From positions 30,776 through 94,775 of the forward strand of contig JAKSJM010000003.1 of the NCBI GenBank assembly GCA_024398075.1: a stretch of 64,000 nucleotides of DNA, in the 5' to 3' direction. Shown here piece by piece: positions 46,060-55,475 of the stretch; position 1 is the stretch's first letter, and every line of letters starts with the position of its first letter. A program made the position numbers and the translations under genes. Source of the DNA: Bacteroidales bacterium (lineage in GTDB: Bacteria > Bacteroidota > Bacteroidia > Bacteroidales > UBA932). The notes beneath the pieces were generated by a model, which saw nothing but the letters and a program-made list of their open reading frames with translations, ran no database searches and was not told the DNA's origin.

Positions 46060-46507
46060 AGTCACGATACAGAACGAGATCATGTTCGCCGAAGTGGACA
46101 GGCTCCTTCGCGATGGCCACGAGGTAGTCATCCCCACGAAGGGAAGCAGCATGCTGCCTTTCATCGTTGGAGAGAAGGACACGGTGACATTGAAAAAGAT
46201 GGAAGACGTAAAGGTGGGCGACATCATTCTTGCACTCATAAACAAGAAAGCATACGTGCTTCATAGGGTGTGGGAAGTGGATGGAGACAGAATAGTGCTG
46301 ATGGGAGACGGGAACCTCAGGGGGCAGGAAACATGCTCGAGGAGCGAAGTCATTGGCACTGCCATCAAGATAGCGAAAAAAGGAGACAAAGTGATTGATT
46401 GTCAGTCACCTAAGCATCTTAGACAGGCACGAGTATGGCGAAAGATGCTACCGCTGCGAAGGGTTATACTCGGAGTTTATAGAAGAACACTTTTGAAATT
46501 ATATTGA
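46052..46507 (+). CDS. S24/S26-type signal-peptidase-like protein
   Basis: 151 residues from the ATG at 46052, overlapping the kinase gene. The serine-nucleophile motif is TKGSSMLPF (Ser33), and the second catalytic segment is VLHRVWEVDGDRIVLMGDGN, with His71 in place of the usual lysine. This is the Ser-His arrangement of SipW/archaeal type I signal peptidases. There is no N-terminal membrane helix; the C-terminus is basic and hydrophobic (RRVILGVYRRTLLKLY). It may cut a leader from a peptide substrate. It lies one base before the pqqD-like gene. Confidence 0.8.
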   Translation: MNKVTIQNEIMFAEVDRLLRDGHEVVIPTKGSSMLPFIVGEKDTVTLKKMEDVKVGDIILALINKKAYVLHRVWEVDGDRIVLMGDGNLRGQETCSRSEVIGTAIKIAKKGDKVIDCQSPKHLRQARVWRKMLPLRRVILGVYRRTLLKLY

Positions 46508-46508
46508 T

Positions 46509-46775
46509 ATGAGAATAAAGCAAGGTTTCAAGATGCGCTCAGTAGGGCGTGACCACATAGTCATCCCAGAGGGCAAACAGCTCATCAACTTCAACAAGAT
46601 GGCCGCACTCAACTCGTCTGCCGCTTATTTGTGGGAGAAGGTCGTCGACAAGGATTTCACGGTAGAGGACCTGACAGCTCTCCTGGTAGAGAAGTACGAG
46701 ATCGACGAGCAGCGCGCCAAGGAAGATGCTGAGAAACTCGTTGCCAGTCTTCAGGAAGCAGGCATCATCGAGTAA
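46509..46775 (+). CDS. PqqD-family peptide-binding protein (RRE-like)
   Basis: 88 residues, the usual PqqD size. Strand region MRIKQGFKMRSVGRDHIVIPEG, then FNKMAALNSSAAYLWEKV and the helical DLTALLVEKYEIDEQRAKEDAEKLVASLQEAGII, which match the PqqD winged-helix fold. PqqD/RRE domains hold the leader of a precursor peptide for modifying enzymes. It is one base after the peptidase gene and directly adjoins the exporter gene, so it belongs to the same pathway. No precursor peptide is visible. Confidence 0.88.
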   Translation: MRIKQGFKMRSVGRDHIVIPEGKQLINFNKMAALNSSAAYLWEKVVDKDFTVEDLTALLVEKYEIDEQRAKEDAEKLVASLQEAGIIE

Positions 46776-48407
46776 ATGAGAGACTTCAAGACCAGCCTTA
46801 GGTGCCTATTTGGCATGATGCGTCCGCACAGATGGCAGATAGCTGCCAGCTGCGCGATAGGCATCTGCCGCATCGCACTATCGCTGGGCTTTGTGTGGAT
46901 CTGCAAGGCGCTGGTGGACATAGCCACAGGCGTCTCATCTGCGGATCTAAGGCTGCACATCGCCATCATGCTGGGCATCATCCTCATGCAGCTGGTGGAA
47001 GGAGTTACAGAGAGTTGGTGGAACGGATACGTCACCCTCAAATCGCAGAACAAACTGAGAGCCAGCATATTTGACCACATCATGAAAGTACAGTGGAAAG
47101 GCCGCGAGGCTTTTCATTCGGCCGACATGATCAATCGTCTGGAAGAGGATGTAAGAGTGGTCGTGGAGCTGATCTGCACCAGGGTTCCAGATGTCATTGT
47201 TACCATCTGCCAGCTGATCGCGGCCTCCATCTTTCTCTTTACCCTTGAGAGCTCACTTCTATGGGTTCTCCTCATCCTCATGCCAGTGGCTGTGCTTGGA
47301 AGCAAGCTTTTCTTCAAGCAGATCAGAAAACTCACCTCTATGGTGAGGGCAAAGGATAGTGAGATCCAGGGGCACATGCAGGAGAACCTGCAGCATAGGA
47401 TGCTTGTACTCACACTAGGATGCACGGAAAGAGTGCTTGAGAAGATGGGATGGCTTCAGGAAGATCTTGAGGACTTCACCATCAAGAGACTTAACTACAA
47501 TGCTATAGCTCGTGGGTTCATGCGACTCGGTTTCCTTGCCGGCTACGCAGCAGCTTTTCTGTGGGGTATACTTGGCATCAAGTCAGGAGCTGTTACCTTC
47601 GGTATGATGACAGCCTTCCTTCAGCTTGTCGGTCAAGTCCAAAGACCTATCGCCGAGATCGGAAGGCATATTCCAGCGTTCATCCACGCCCTCACTTCAG
47701 TGGACAGAATATCAGAAATGACAGACCTTCCACTTGAGCCAGAAGGTGAGAAAAAGCTCCTCAGGGGCGCACCTGGCATCAAGATAGAAGGCCTCACATT
47801 CATATATGCCGACGGCACCGAGGAAGTTCTGTCTGATTTCTCATACGATTTCAAGCCAGGCGGCATAACCGCTATCATGGGTCTCACAGGAGCAGGAAAG
47901 AGTACATTGACAAGGCTAATACTTGGACTTCTCAAGCCTACATCTGGACAGATAAGACTCTACAATGATGAAGAGTCCGTGCCAGCAGATGTCAACACCA
48001 GATGCAACTTCATGTATGTACCTCAGGGAAACAGTCTGATGACTGGCACCATCAGAGACAATCTCCTCCTCGCAAATCCAGTCGCCACAGAGCAGCAGAT
48101 GATTGACGCCCTGCACACGGCCGTCGCGGACTTCGTCCTCGCACTGCCTCACGGGCTGGACACCATCTGCAGCGAGAAAGGTGGCGGTCTCAGCGAAGGC
48201 CAGGCGCAGCGCATCGCTATCGCTCGCGCGCTCCTGCATGAGGGCGGCATCCTCATCCTTGATGAAGCCACCTCCGCACTCGACATGGAGACAGAGAAAA
48301 TACTGCTTGAAAGGATGAACAAGTCTCTGGACGGAGAAAGGACCATCCTATGGATCACCCATCGCGAAGCTGTTACCAGCATCGCGACAGGCATCCTCAA
48401 GATCTAG
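46776..48407 (+). CDS. ABC transporter, fused permease and ATPase (exporter type)
   Basis: 543 residues. Six-helix exporter membrane domain (about 15-310) without an N-terminal C39 peptidase domain, then the ATPase: Walker A GLTGAGKS (369-376), signature LSEGQAQRIAIARALL, Walker B ILILDEATSALD, and switch His in WITHRE. It probably exports the product of the cassette across the inner membrane. As there is no C39 domain, leader removal would fall to the S26-like protein; this is an inference. Its TAG stop shares a CTAG with the convergent addA-like stop. Confidence 0.9.
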   Translation: MRDFKTSLRCLFGMMRPHRWQIAASCAIGICRIALSLGFVWICKALVDIATGVSSADLRLHIAIMLGIILMQLVEGVTESWWNGYVTLKSQNKLRASIFDHIMKVQWKGREAFHSADMINRLEEDVRVVVELICTRVPDVIVTICQLIAASIFLFTLESSLLWVLLILMPVAVLGSKLFFKQIRKLTSMVRAKDSEIQGHMQENLQHRMLVLTLGCTERVLEKMGWLQEDLEDFTIKRLNYNAIARGFMRLGFLAGYAAAFLWGILGIKSGAVTFGMMTAFLQLVGQVQRPIAEIGRHIPAFIHALTSVDRISEMTDLPLEPEGEKKLLRGAPGIKIEGLTFIYADGTEEVLSDFSYDFKPGGITAIMGLTGAGKSTLTRLILGLLKPTSGQIRLYNDEESVPADVNTRCNFMYVPQGNSLMTGTIRDNLLLANPVATEQQMIDALHTAVADFVLALPHGLDTICSEKGGGLSEGQAQRIAIARALLHEGGILILDEATSALDMETEKILLERMNKSLDGERTILWITHREAVTSIATGILKI

Positions 48408-51400
48408 ATTTCGATCACGCTATCATCATAGACATACCAGAGGTATCCCTTCACAGAAGAATAGCCCATTCTTCTGTACAAGTCCATATAGTAAGATACC
48501 TGATCGATGTGTTCCTGACACTTCTTCGCGAACTTATAATCAATCACAGTCACCTCACTTCCAGACACTTCCACTCTATCAGGACGGAAGTAGTCACCTT
48601 TCTCATCATCGATGATATCGACTTCGTTGAAGGTGGATGAAGATCCGAACCAGCCTCTATTCATTGCCGACTTCATACGTGCAGAAAGAAGACTATAGGC
48701 TTTCTCTCCCTCTTCCTTAGTGAACTGTCCATCGAGAACTGCAGCATCTACAGAAGGTCTAAGATCAGCGAATGAGTTAACCTTGGACATGATGCCGTGA
48801 AGGGCGATTCCATTCAGTCTCGCCGAAGCCTCTACTCCTGCCAGTCCATCTTCCGAGAAGAAATCCGCAGAATCAGCGCTGACTACAAGTCTGTACATGC
48901 CCTCGGCATTCAAGGCATAGGATGGATATGCCGCATCGAAGGTTGCCTCCTTGGAATCACTGTTTCTCTTCATCAAAGAGTAGTCGTACGGAGTACCTCT
49001 CTTGGCTCCCGCTGTCCTTGTGAACTCGTAGAGGATATGCGAGAGGTCCTTATACTGAGGATTCCCCTTGTCAAGGCTCTTCAAGAATGAATCCGATGGT
49101 TCAGCACAGATAACATGAAGCTCCTTTGACGCTCTGGTGAAAGCGACATAAAACACATTCAGGTTGTCCACCTTCTGAAGGAACTGCTCCTCCTGATAGC
49201 TGTCACTGAACAATGTGTCCGCGGAACCAGATGAAAGTGACACCGGGAAGACACTTTTCGACGCCTCAAGGTCCTTGCCAGCCTCATCAAGCTCACACCA
49301 GCGAGTGCCACTCTTGTACAGTCCCACCTTCTCTGCAAATGGGAAGATCACATAAGGGAACTCCAATCCCTTGGACTTATGTATGGTCATGATTCTGACT
49401 GAATCTGGATCTGCAGGAGAACTGATATGGAAACTTCCATCCTGCCAGTACTTTACGAACTGGCCAAGATTCTGTCCATTCATGGAAGACCAATCCTTGA
49501 GCGCATCCATAAATGACTGAATATAGAGTGTTTCCCCTGCAAACTGCTCCGGATCATACTTCTGGAGATTTCTCAGGATGCCCTCACTGAGATCTACCAG
49601 TGAGTGGTATCTTCTAGGGATATCCACGCCCAACGAACGAGCTATGTAGCCACCCACTTCGTCAGAAGGATTGTCTACACAAGAAAGTATAGAGACTAGT
49701 CTCCTCACAGTCACGGACGACTTTGTATCGAGAGAATCGTCGGAAATGACAGGAATACCCTCCTGGATGAGCTTGGTAGCGATAACTCCACCTTCAGCAT
49801 TGTTTCTCACAAGTACAGCTATGTCGCCATACTTCGCTCCCCTACTGACAGCGTCCGAGATGCTATCGCACACAAGCGACAGCATTTTTTCGGAAGATGT
49901 GAAGCTGATGTTTACCGAACCTTCCTGGGTTTCGCCCGACTTAGGAGTCTGCGACACATCGGCATAGATGTCACTGAGATCAAGAACCTTCGCCGCATGC
50001 TGGAAGAAAGCATTGTTAAACTCAACCACCGCCCTTGTACTGCGATAGTTCGCCTCAAGAGTATTTGTATCTGCCCCGTCGAAACTCTCGGCCACAGTCT
50101 GCCCAAGGAGCTTCCAGTCGGAGCCTCTCCATCTGTAGATACTCTGCTTGACATCGCCCACTACGAGGTTTGACCTGCCATTTGAATCACTTTCAGAGAG
50201 CAATGGTCTGAAGTTATCCCACTGAATGGTGGAAGTGTCCTGGAACTCGTCAAGAAGGAAATTCTCAAACCTTACTCCAAGTTTCTCGTACACGAAAGGA
50301 GCGTCGCTTCCATCGATGATACGATGAAGAAGGGTGTTTGAGTCATCGAGACTCATAACGTTCTTTTCCTTGAGAAGAGCCTCAAATTCCGAGTTCACAA
50401 ACGATGCGATACCGAGAGTAAATGTCTGCTCGCGCAGCATGAGTGCAGTCTTGTAGAGCTTGTACTCCGTTCCGAAGAGCTCACAGAACGCGAAGAGAGG
50501 CTCCTCCAGGGTGCTCTGGCACTGCGGAAGCAATGTTTTCGCCCCGCTCTTGGAGAACCACTGCTCCGGATTCATCGCTCTGCTCACAAACGCCGGTGTA
50601 GGGCGCTTCACTTCTGCACCGTCTTCGATCTCGAGGTAGTCATACACGACACCGATAAAGCCCTTATAAGTATCCGAGACATTCACTCCAGACTTCTTCA
50701 GCGCGTCCACAACCTTCTGGGCTGCATCTTTCGCCTTCGCAGGGAATGCCGCTATAGCCTCGTCGCACTCCTTTCTGATGAGGTCGAGCCTCTCCTTAGA
50801 GAATGCCTCCGCGTCATCTATATTCTTCGCCTCGGCAAGGGCCCTATGTTCTTCGCTCTTCAGCCTCTCCGCCATCTCATAGAGGGCGGCCTCCACATTC
50901 ACTCTTACTCCCTTTTCCAGCTGATTCATCACATTTTCATTCAACCACGAGAGCAGAGAGACATTGTCCTCGGTCAATGAATCAAGGATGCGGTCCACAG
51001 ACTCATGGATCAATGATTTCTTGTCCAGCTCGATCTGGTATGCAGAGAACTGGCCGATCTCCCTGGCAAAAGCCTTGAGTGTCTGCTGGAAGAACTTGTC
51101 AATGGTACTGACCGAGAAGGCGCTATAGTCATGAAGAATGTCCACAAGCACCTCTTCAGCCTTCTTTCTCAAAGCCTCAACAGTCGGGAAAAGAGAAGGC
51201 ACGAAATCGGCAAGATAACCAGACTTGTCTGGTGTGACTGACAGCACATGCAACTCTTTCAAGATACGAGTCTTCATCTCTGCGGTCGCCTTGTTTGTAA
51301 AGGTGACGGCAAGGATATGCCTATACTGGCGACGGTCATCACTCTTGAAAAGAAGTGTCAAATATGTTTTCGCGAGGTTGTAGGTCTTACCTGACCCCGC

Positions 51401-51424
51401 AGATGCTTTCATGATGTTAATCAT
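48404..51424 (-). CDS. AddA-like helicase-nuclease (UvrD-type with PD-(D/E)XK domain)
   Basis: 1006 residues. Walker A is right at the N-terminus (MIN IMKASAGSGKT, 7-14). UvrD-type helicase motifs follow (FENFLLDEFQDTSTIQWDNF; VVGDVKQSIYRWRGSDWKLL; VRIMTIHKSKGLEFPYVIFP; VAFTRASKELHV). The C-terminus has a nuclease motif RPDRVEVSGSEVTVIDYKFA. With the next gene upstream it forms an AddAB/RexAB-like complex that resects double-strand breaks for recombination and degrades foreign DNA. It is three bases behind the B gene. Confidence 0.92.
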   Translation of the reverse strand: MINIMKASAGSGKTYNLAKTYLTLLFKSDDRRQYRHILAVTFTNKATAEMKTRILKELHVLSVTPDKSGYLADFVPSLFPTVEALRKKAEEVLVDILHDYSAFSVSTIDKFFQQTLKAFAREIGQFSAYQIELDKKSLIHESVDRILDSLTEDNVSLLSWLNENVMNQLEKGVRVNVEAALYEMAERLKSEEHRALAEAKNIDDAEAFSKERLDLIRKECDEAIAAFPAKAKDAAQKVVDALKKSGVNVSDTYKGFIGVVYDYLEIEDGAEVKRPTPAFVSRAMNPEQWFSKSGAKTLLPQCQSTLEEPLFAFCELFGTEYKLYKTALMLREQTFTLGIASFVNSEFEALLKEKNVMSLDDSNTLLHRIIDGSDAPFVYEKLGVRFENFLLDEFQDTSTIQWDNFRPLLSESDSNGRSNLVVGDVKQSIYRWRGSDWKLLGQTVAESFDGADTNTLEANYRSTRAVVEFNNAFFQHAAKVLDLSDIYADVSQTPKSGETQEGSVNISFTSSEKMLSLVCDSISDAVSRGAKYGDIAVLVRNNAEGGVIATKLIQEGIPVISDDSLDTKSSVTVRRLVSILSCVDNPSDEVGGYIARSLGVDIPRRYHSLVDLSEGILRNLQKYDPEQFAGETLYIQSFMDALKDWSSMNGQNLGQFVKYWQDGSFHISSPADPDSVRIMTIHKSKGLEFPYVIFPFAEKVGLYKSGTRWCELDEAGKDLEASKSVFPVSLSSGSADTLFSDSYQEEQFLQKVDNLNVFYVAFTRASKELHVICAEPSDSFLKSLDKGNPQYKDLSHILYEFTRTAGAKRGTPYDYSLMKRNSDSKEATFDAAYPSYALNAEGMYRLVVSADSADFFSEDGLAGVEASARLNGIALHGIMSKVNSFADLRPSVDAAVLDGQFTKEEGEKAYSLLSARMKSAMNRGWFGSSSTFNEVDIIDDEKGDYFRPDRVEVSGSEVTVIDYKFAKKCQEHIDQVSYYMDLYRRMGYSSVKGYLWYVYDDSVIEI

Positions 51425-51427
51425 ACC

Positions 51428-54346
51428 CTATCGTCCACAAATCGTCTTGAAATCACAATATTCACAGGTCTTGGTGTCTGACGTCCTTCTGAAGCCTACA
51501 CTGAGGTCAGAGATCTCCTCAAGCATGCCCTTGAGTTTCTCCTTCATGAGCTCAGTGAAGCGAGCACTTCTAGCGACCTCCATGACAGGAGATACGAAAA
51601 GCTTGGCTGCAGGATAGATAGAATTCACTATCTCCTTGTCCTTTACCATGTCAGAATCTTCGATGAACATATCGTAAAGGAAGAGCTGCATCGCGATCTT
51701 CGGTCTATTCTTAACATCAGGTGCGAAGAGACTATCCACTACGTTCTGAGCATTTGCGTCATCGATATCCACATCAGCATCCTCTACCTTTCCAGTCTTG
51801 TAGTCAACGACTCTGACCACACCTGGCACCACAGAATCAAGCCTGTCGATATAACCCACGAACCTATAGCCTTCATACTGCCACTTGCAGTTCAGCTCAA
51901 GGCCAAGAACCTCAAACTCAGAGACCTTCTTCTCCTTCATAAGCTCGACATCACGCTCAAGAGTCTTACATACATACTGAAGTACTACGTCCTCATACAC
52001 AAGATTTCTTCCTGTGACTTCGAAGCTATTATGAAGCTCAGCCTGCACCAAGGAGCGTATGCGAGCCTTTATCGCATCCTTACGACCAAGCCAGCCTTTG
52101 ATGTAATCAATGGAGACGGATTTCTGCTGCTCTGAAAGATGAGCCTCAACATTTTCCCTATCCATACTGAAAGCCGGATCCATAGCGACAGGACCAAAAT
52201 ACAGTGCCTGCATCGTACCATGATAGACATTTCCTATCATGCCGGCATCAAGCGACTCGGCGACCTCATCGTCCGGTTTAAGCTTTTTCACCGTATGATA
52301 ATAGAACTTGGCTGGACACTGAAGATAATTCTGAAGAGCAGATGCCGAGAGCGAAGTATTCTTCACCACATCCACATCCTCCGCTGTCTTCGGTATATCA
52401 GACTCCTCTACCGCATCTCCTATGGCTGCCTTAGCTACGAATCTGTTCAGATGGAGATTAAAGTGAAGCTCAAGCTGCTTTATGTAACGGCTCTCTTCAC
52501 CGCCTTTGAGACCATCTGTTCTCGAATCAAACACGAGCCATACCTTCTTGGCTCTCTGGATAACTCGATAAAAGTAGTATGCCCACACAGCATCCTGGAA
52601 CTCATAGGTAGGAAGTCCGAAGCACTGACGAAGCTCTGACGGGATGAATGATGAACTGACAGAGCGGCGAGGGAACATACCTTCGTTACACGACAGTATG
52701 ACTACATTCTCGAAGTCAAGCGCACGCATCTCCAGAGGTCCCATGATCTGCAGGCCATGGAGAGGCTCGCCAGTGAACGGTACTGACATACCTGCAAGGA
52801 GCTGGGCCAAAAGACGAAAATACGTGGCAGGAAGTACCTCAAGGTCAATATTCTGAAGCTTTCCCACTGCTAGATAGAATGACTTCGCGAACTCCAGTTC
52901 TATGGACATATCTGTGTCGTCCTTCATGTGTGGAGCAAGAGCGAGCACCACATCCTTCTGGTATGACTCGATCTGAGCGATCTGAGCTGAAGACTTTGAC
53001 CTGATGTCCTTGGCTACAGGCTTGAAGATAGCCTCCAGGATAGGATCGATCGCGAGATCTTTCTGGCTCACGTAGTACGACGCTTTCTTTTTCAGCTCCA
53101 TCATACTAGCCATCACCTTCGTGGAAAGGACGGACTTCAGGATGCTGCTCGATAAAATGGACCAGACCTGCTTGTGGTAGAAGAACCACTCACCACCCTT
53201 TTCTCTAAGGTGCATCTGAAGCGTTGAGATCTCATTCATCAGCGACCACCATGCGCTCTCGCCCATAGGGTATCCCATCGTCACATTTATGTTCTTGACC
53301 TCATGCGGCAATGTATTCAGCACGGGCAGCAGGAGCGACTCGTCTGGAAGGACGAGCGCGGTATCGATGCCGACCTTACCAAGGTCGCCATCGGCCGCTA
53401 CCTTGGCGAGTATGCCTGGAACCTGCTTCGCCTGACCCACCGACGATGGAACGCTAAGCACGTTTACTTCAGGTACTTCCAGACCATTTGCATCGAGCTT
53501 GAATGCCTGAGGGAACATCTCTATGTTCTCATGCAGGAAGAAAGAAGACTTATTCTTTGAATTCTTTATAAGGTCGCTAGAATAGTCCCAGCAGAACTCT
53601 GCTACACCAGCATCGTGCATCTTCTTAAGAAGTTTCTTTTCGCACTCGCATATGGCATTCAACCCCACGAACACGAAACGAGTATCTTCTCCAAACCTCT
53701 GCGAGAGCACATCCACTACAGGAGTGTCATTCAGCAGTTCTACGGTCTGACGATAGGCCATGCCCTCATACGACATACCCTTCTGCGCAAGCCTCTCCTT
53801 AAAGTCCTTGTAGAGAGGAAGGAGAATGTTCCAGATCTGAAGGAACTTCTGCTTGACCTCCTTCACAGGAGCGCCTTCACGGAAATGCCCGACGAAGTGC
53901 TCTATCGCCTCTCTCTGCTCATCAGTCAGATACTCGTAGCTATCCTGTATATTCTTAAGGTCAGAGACATTCTGGAAAAGCTGCACTGGATCCACAAGAT
54001 ACTTGTCAGTATCATCGAAATCACCTAGAAGCACGTCACCCCAGAAGATGAAGTCATCCAGAGGCTCCGCCGAAGGGTTAAGCTTTGAATAGCTGGCATA
54101 CAGCTCCAGCAGCAAGTGTACCTTGTCTGTAGCCTTCTGGCCACTCAACTCATAGAAAAAATCGTTGATGGTAAACATGCGAGGAGCCAGCATCGGCCTG
54201 CCAGCACCTATGCCAGATGCGACAGACTGTCTAAAGTACTCCTTGAAGAAGACCAATGATCTTCTGTTCGGGAAAATGAAGCAGCGCTGTGGCGCTTCTG
54301 CTTCAGAGCAGTAATGTTCTGCTACTTGTCTTAGAAACTCTTTCAT
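51428..54346 (-). CDS. AddB-like PD-(D/E)XK nuclease with iron-sulfur cluster motif
   Basis: 972 residues. No Walker A motif is visible at the N-terminus (CFIFPNRRSLVFFKEYF in its place). The C-terminal nuclease has GYIDRLDSVVPGVVRVVDYKTG. Cysteines LQCPAKFYYH and CEYCDFKTIC can hold an AddB-type [4Fe-4S] cluster. It is the partner of the AddA-like protein and probably acts as the exonuclease and Chi-recognition subunit. Bacteroidota AddB homologues often have this shape. It is 107 bases after the DJ-1 gene, with a palindromic repeat between them. Confidence 0.88.
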   Translation of the reverse strand: MKEFLRQVAEHYCSEAEAPQRCFIFPNRRSLVFFKEYFRQSVASGIGAGRPMLAPRMFTINDFFYELSGQKATDKVHLLLELYASYSKLNPSAEPLDDFIFWGDVLLGDFDDTDKYLVDPVQLFQNVSDLKNIQDSYEYLTDEQREAIEHFVGHFREGAPVKEVKQKFLQIWNILLPLYKDFKERLAQKGMSYEGMAYRQTVELLNDTPVVDVLSQRFGEDTRFVFVGLNAICECEKKLLKKMHDAGVAEFCWDYSSDLIKNSKNKSSFFLHENIEMFPQAFKLDANGLEVPEVNVLSVPSSVGQAKQVPGILAKVAADGDLGKVGIDTALVLPDESLLLPVLNTLPHEVKNINVTMGYPMGESAWWSLMNEISTLQMHLREKGGEWFFYHKQVWSILSSSILKSVLSTKVMASMMELKKKASYYVSQKDLAIDPILEAIFKPVAKDIRSKSSAQIAQIESYQKDVVLALAPHMKDDTDMSIELEFAKSFYLAVGKLQNIDLEVLPATYFRLLAQLLAGMSVPFTGEPLHGLQIMGPLEMRALDFENVVILSCNEGMFPRRSVSSSFIPSELRQCFGLPTYEFQDAVWAYYFYRVIQRAKKVWLVFDSRTDGLKGGEESRYIKQLELHFNLHLNRFVAKAAIGDAVEESDIPKTAEDVDVVKNTSLSASALQNYLQCPAKFYYHTVKKLKPDDEVAESLDAGMIGNVYHGTMQALYFGPVAMDPAFSMDRENVEAHLSEQQKSVSIDYIKGWLGRKDAIKARIRSLVQAELHNSFEVTGRNLVYEDVVLQYVCKTLERDVELMKEKKVSEFEVLGLELNCKWQYEGYRFVGYIDRLDSVVPGVVRVVDYKTGKVEDADVDIDDANAQNVVDSLFAPDVKNRPKIAMQLFLYDMFIEDSDMVKDKEIVNSIYPAAKLFVSPVMEVARSARFTELMKEKLKGMLEEISDLSVGFRRTSDTKTCEYCDFKTICGR

Positions 54347-54392
54347 ACTCTATTATACCATCAACTCTACGAAATCTTTCCACAAAAATAGC

Positions 54393-54426
54393 TGTAGCTT
54401 GTGCCATACGTCTGGCACAAGCTACA
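54393..54426. repeat. Palindromic repeat element, copy 2
   Basis: 14-base arms TGTAGCTTGTGCCA / TGGCACAAGCTACA with a 6-base loop (TACGTC). Core arms and loop resemble those at 17768-17794 (reverse complement). It lies between the DJ-1 stop (54454) and the addB start (54346). Going towards addB it is followed by GCTATTTTTG, a poor T-tract 8 bases away, so a terminator role is possible but weak. Confidence 0.8.
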
Positions 54427-54453
54427 CAAAATGCCTAAAAAAAGGAGGAAAAG

Positions 54454-55041
54454 CTACTCACAGACGGGAAGAAGCATCGCTGCACGAACCTTCTCCGCAG
54501 CATCCTCACCCTTGATCTTCTTTAGAATTTCAAGGCCAAATGGGATGCAATAACCCGCACTACGTCCCGTGATGATGCGCTCGCTTGTGAATGCTTGCTT
54601 TGGGACAAAGGCCGCACCGGCATCGATAAGCCCTGACTCGAAGCCATCAAAACAAGTCATTATATGCTCATCAAGACCACCGAGCTGGCTGAGAACGAGT
54701 CCCGGAGCTGCGCAAATGGCAGCCACAGTGCCACCAGCGGCATAGTGCTTCTTCATGAGTTTGATGAGTTCCTTGTGTGAAGCCAATGTCTTCGAGCCTG
54801 GCATACCGCCAGGGAAGATCATTACATCTTCTTCTGAAGCAGAATCCAAATCTGCGCTATCCATAAGTTCCTCAAATGTGTAGTCAACGCCCACAGCTAC
54901 TCTGTGCGAAGACACCACGAAAGGCTCATCACTTACAGAGACCAGAGAAGCCTCTACTCCACCACGACGAAGTACGTCCAATGTTCCCAGAGCCTCGATA
55001 TCCTCGAAGCCATCGGCAAGAAAAATGTAAACTCCTTTCAT
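54454..55041 (-). CDS. DJ-1/PfpI family protein
   Basis: 195 residues. The nucleophilic-elbow cysteine is Cys110 in VAAICAAPGLVL and the partner Glu is in GFEDIEA (residue ~13-16), both typical of DJ-1/YajL-type proteins. Known members act as protein/nucleotide deglycases or chaperones against carbonyl stress; the role here is not defined. It lies 8 bases after the S4 gene in the alr-PMI-S4-DJ-1 string. Confidence 0.92.
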   Translation of the reverse strand: MKGVYIFLADGFEDIEALGTLDVLRRGGVEASLVSVSDEPFVVSSHRVAVGVDYTFEELMDSADLDSASEEDVMIFPGGMPGSKTLASHKELIKLMKKHYAAGGTVAAICAAPGLVLSQLGGLDEHIMTCFDGFESGLIDAGAAFVPKQAFTSERIITGRSAGYCIPFGLEILKKIKGEDAAEKVRAAMLLPVCE

Positions 55042-55049
55042 ATAATCAC

Positions 55050-55475
55050 TTAATCATTGTCATCATCAAAATAGTCGTCTGGCAGCTCGCTAGGGTCGAA
55101 ATTTGCCCAGAGGGTGTCCATATCGCGACGGTCCTTCTTCGTAGGACGTCCCATGCCCCTATCTCGCTGCACGAAGAATGTCTCATGCGGAGCGCGTAGC
55201 TTCGCCATCTCAGACTCTGGCGTGAGATTCTCGGCAAACTCTGGCACAAGCTTCGCGCCCATGCGCGTCTCGGTGAGCTGCAGCACCTTGAAGGTGAACT
55301 GCGCGGAACCTTTCCTGATAGCGAGCATATCGCCCACCTTCACCGGCTTAGACGGCTTCGCGGGTGCGCCATTCAGCTGCACCTTGTTTCCATTGCATGC
55401 GTCTGTGGCCTCGCTTCTGGTCTTGAACTGGCGAATGGCCCAGACATACTTGTCAAGTCTTACAGAATCCGCCAT
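55050..55475 (-). CDS. S4-domain RNA-binding protein, Hsp15-like
   Basis: 141 residues. N-terminal S4 domain (SVRLDKYVWAIRQFKTRSEATDAC), then NKVQLNGAPAKPSKPVKVGD, as in Hsp15/RluA-less heat-shock S4 proteins that bind stalled 50S subunits. A basic middle part (DRGMGRPTKKDRRDMD) and a very acidic tail (PDDYFDDDND) follow. Its start overlaps the upstream PMI stop by 16 bases. Confidence 0.9.
   Translation of the reverse strand: MADSVRLDKYVWAIRQFKTRSEATDACNGNKVQLNGAPAKPSKPVKVGDMLAIRKGSAQFTFKVLQLTETRMGAKLVPEFAENLTPESEMAKLRAPHETFFVQRDRGMGRPTKKDRRDMDTLWANFDPSELPDDYFDDDND

Noticed and set aside
55237-55249. TCTGGCACAAGCT, matching half of the palindromic repeat
   Set aside because: It lies inside the S4 protein gene, encodes conserved residues, and has no second arm.
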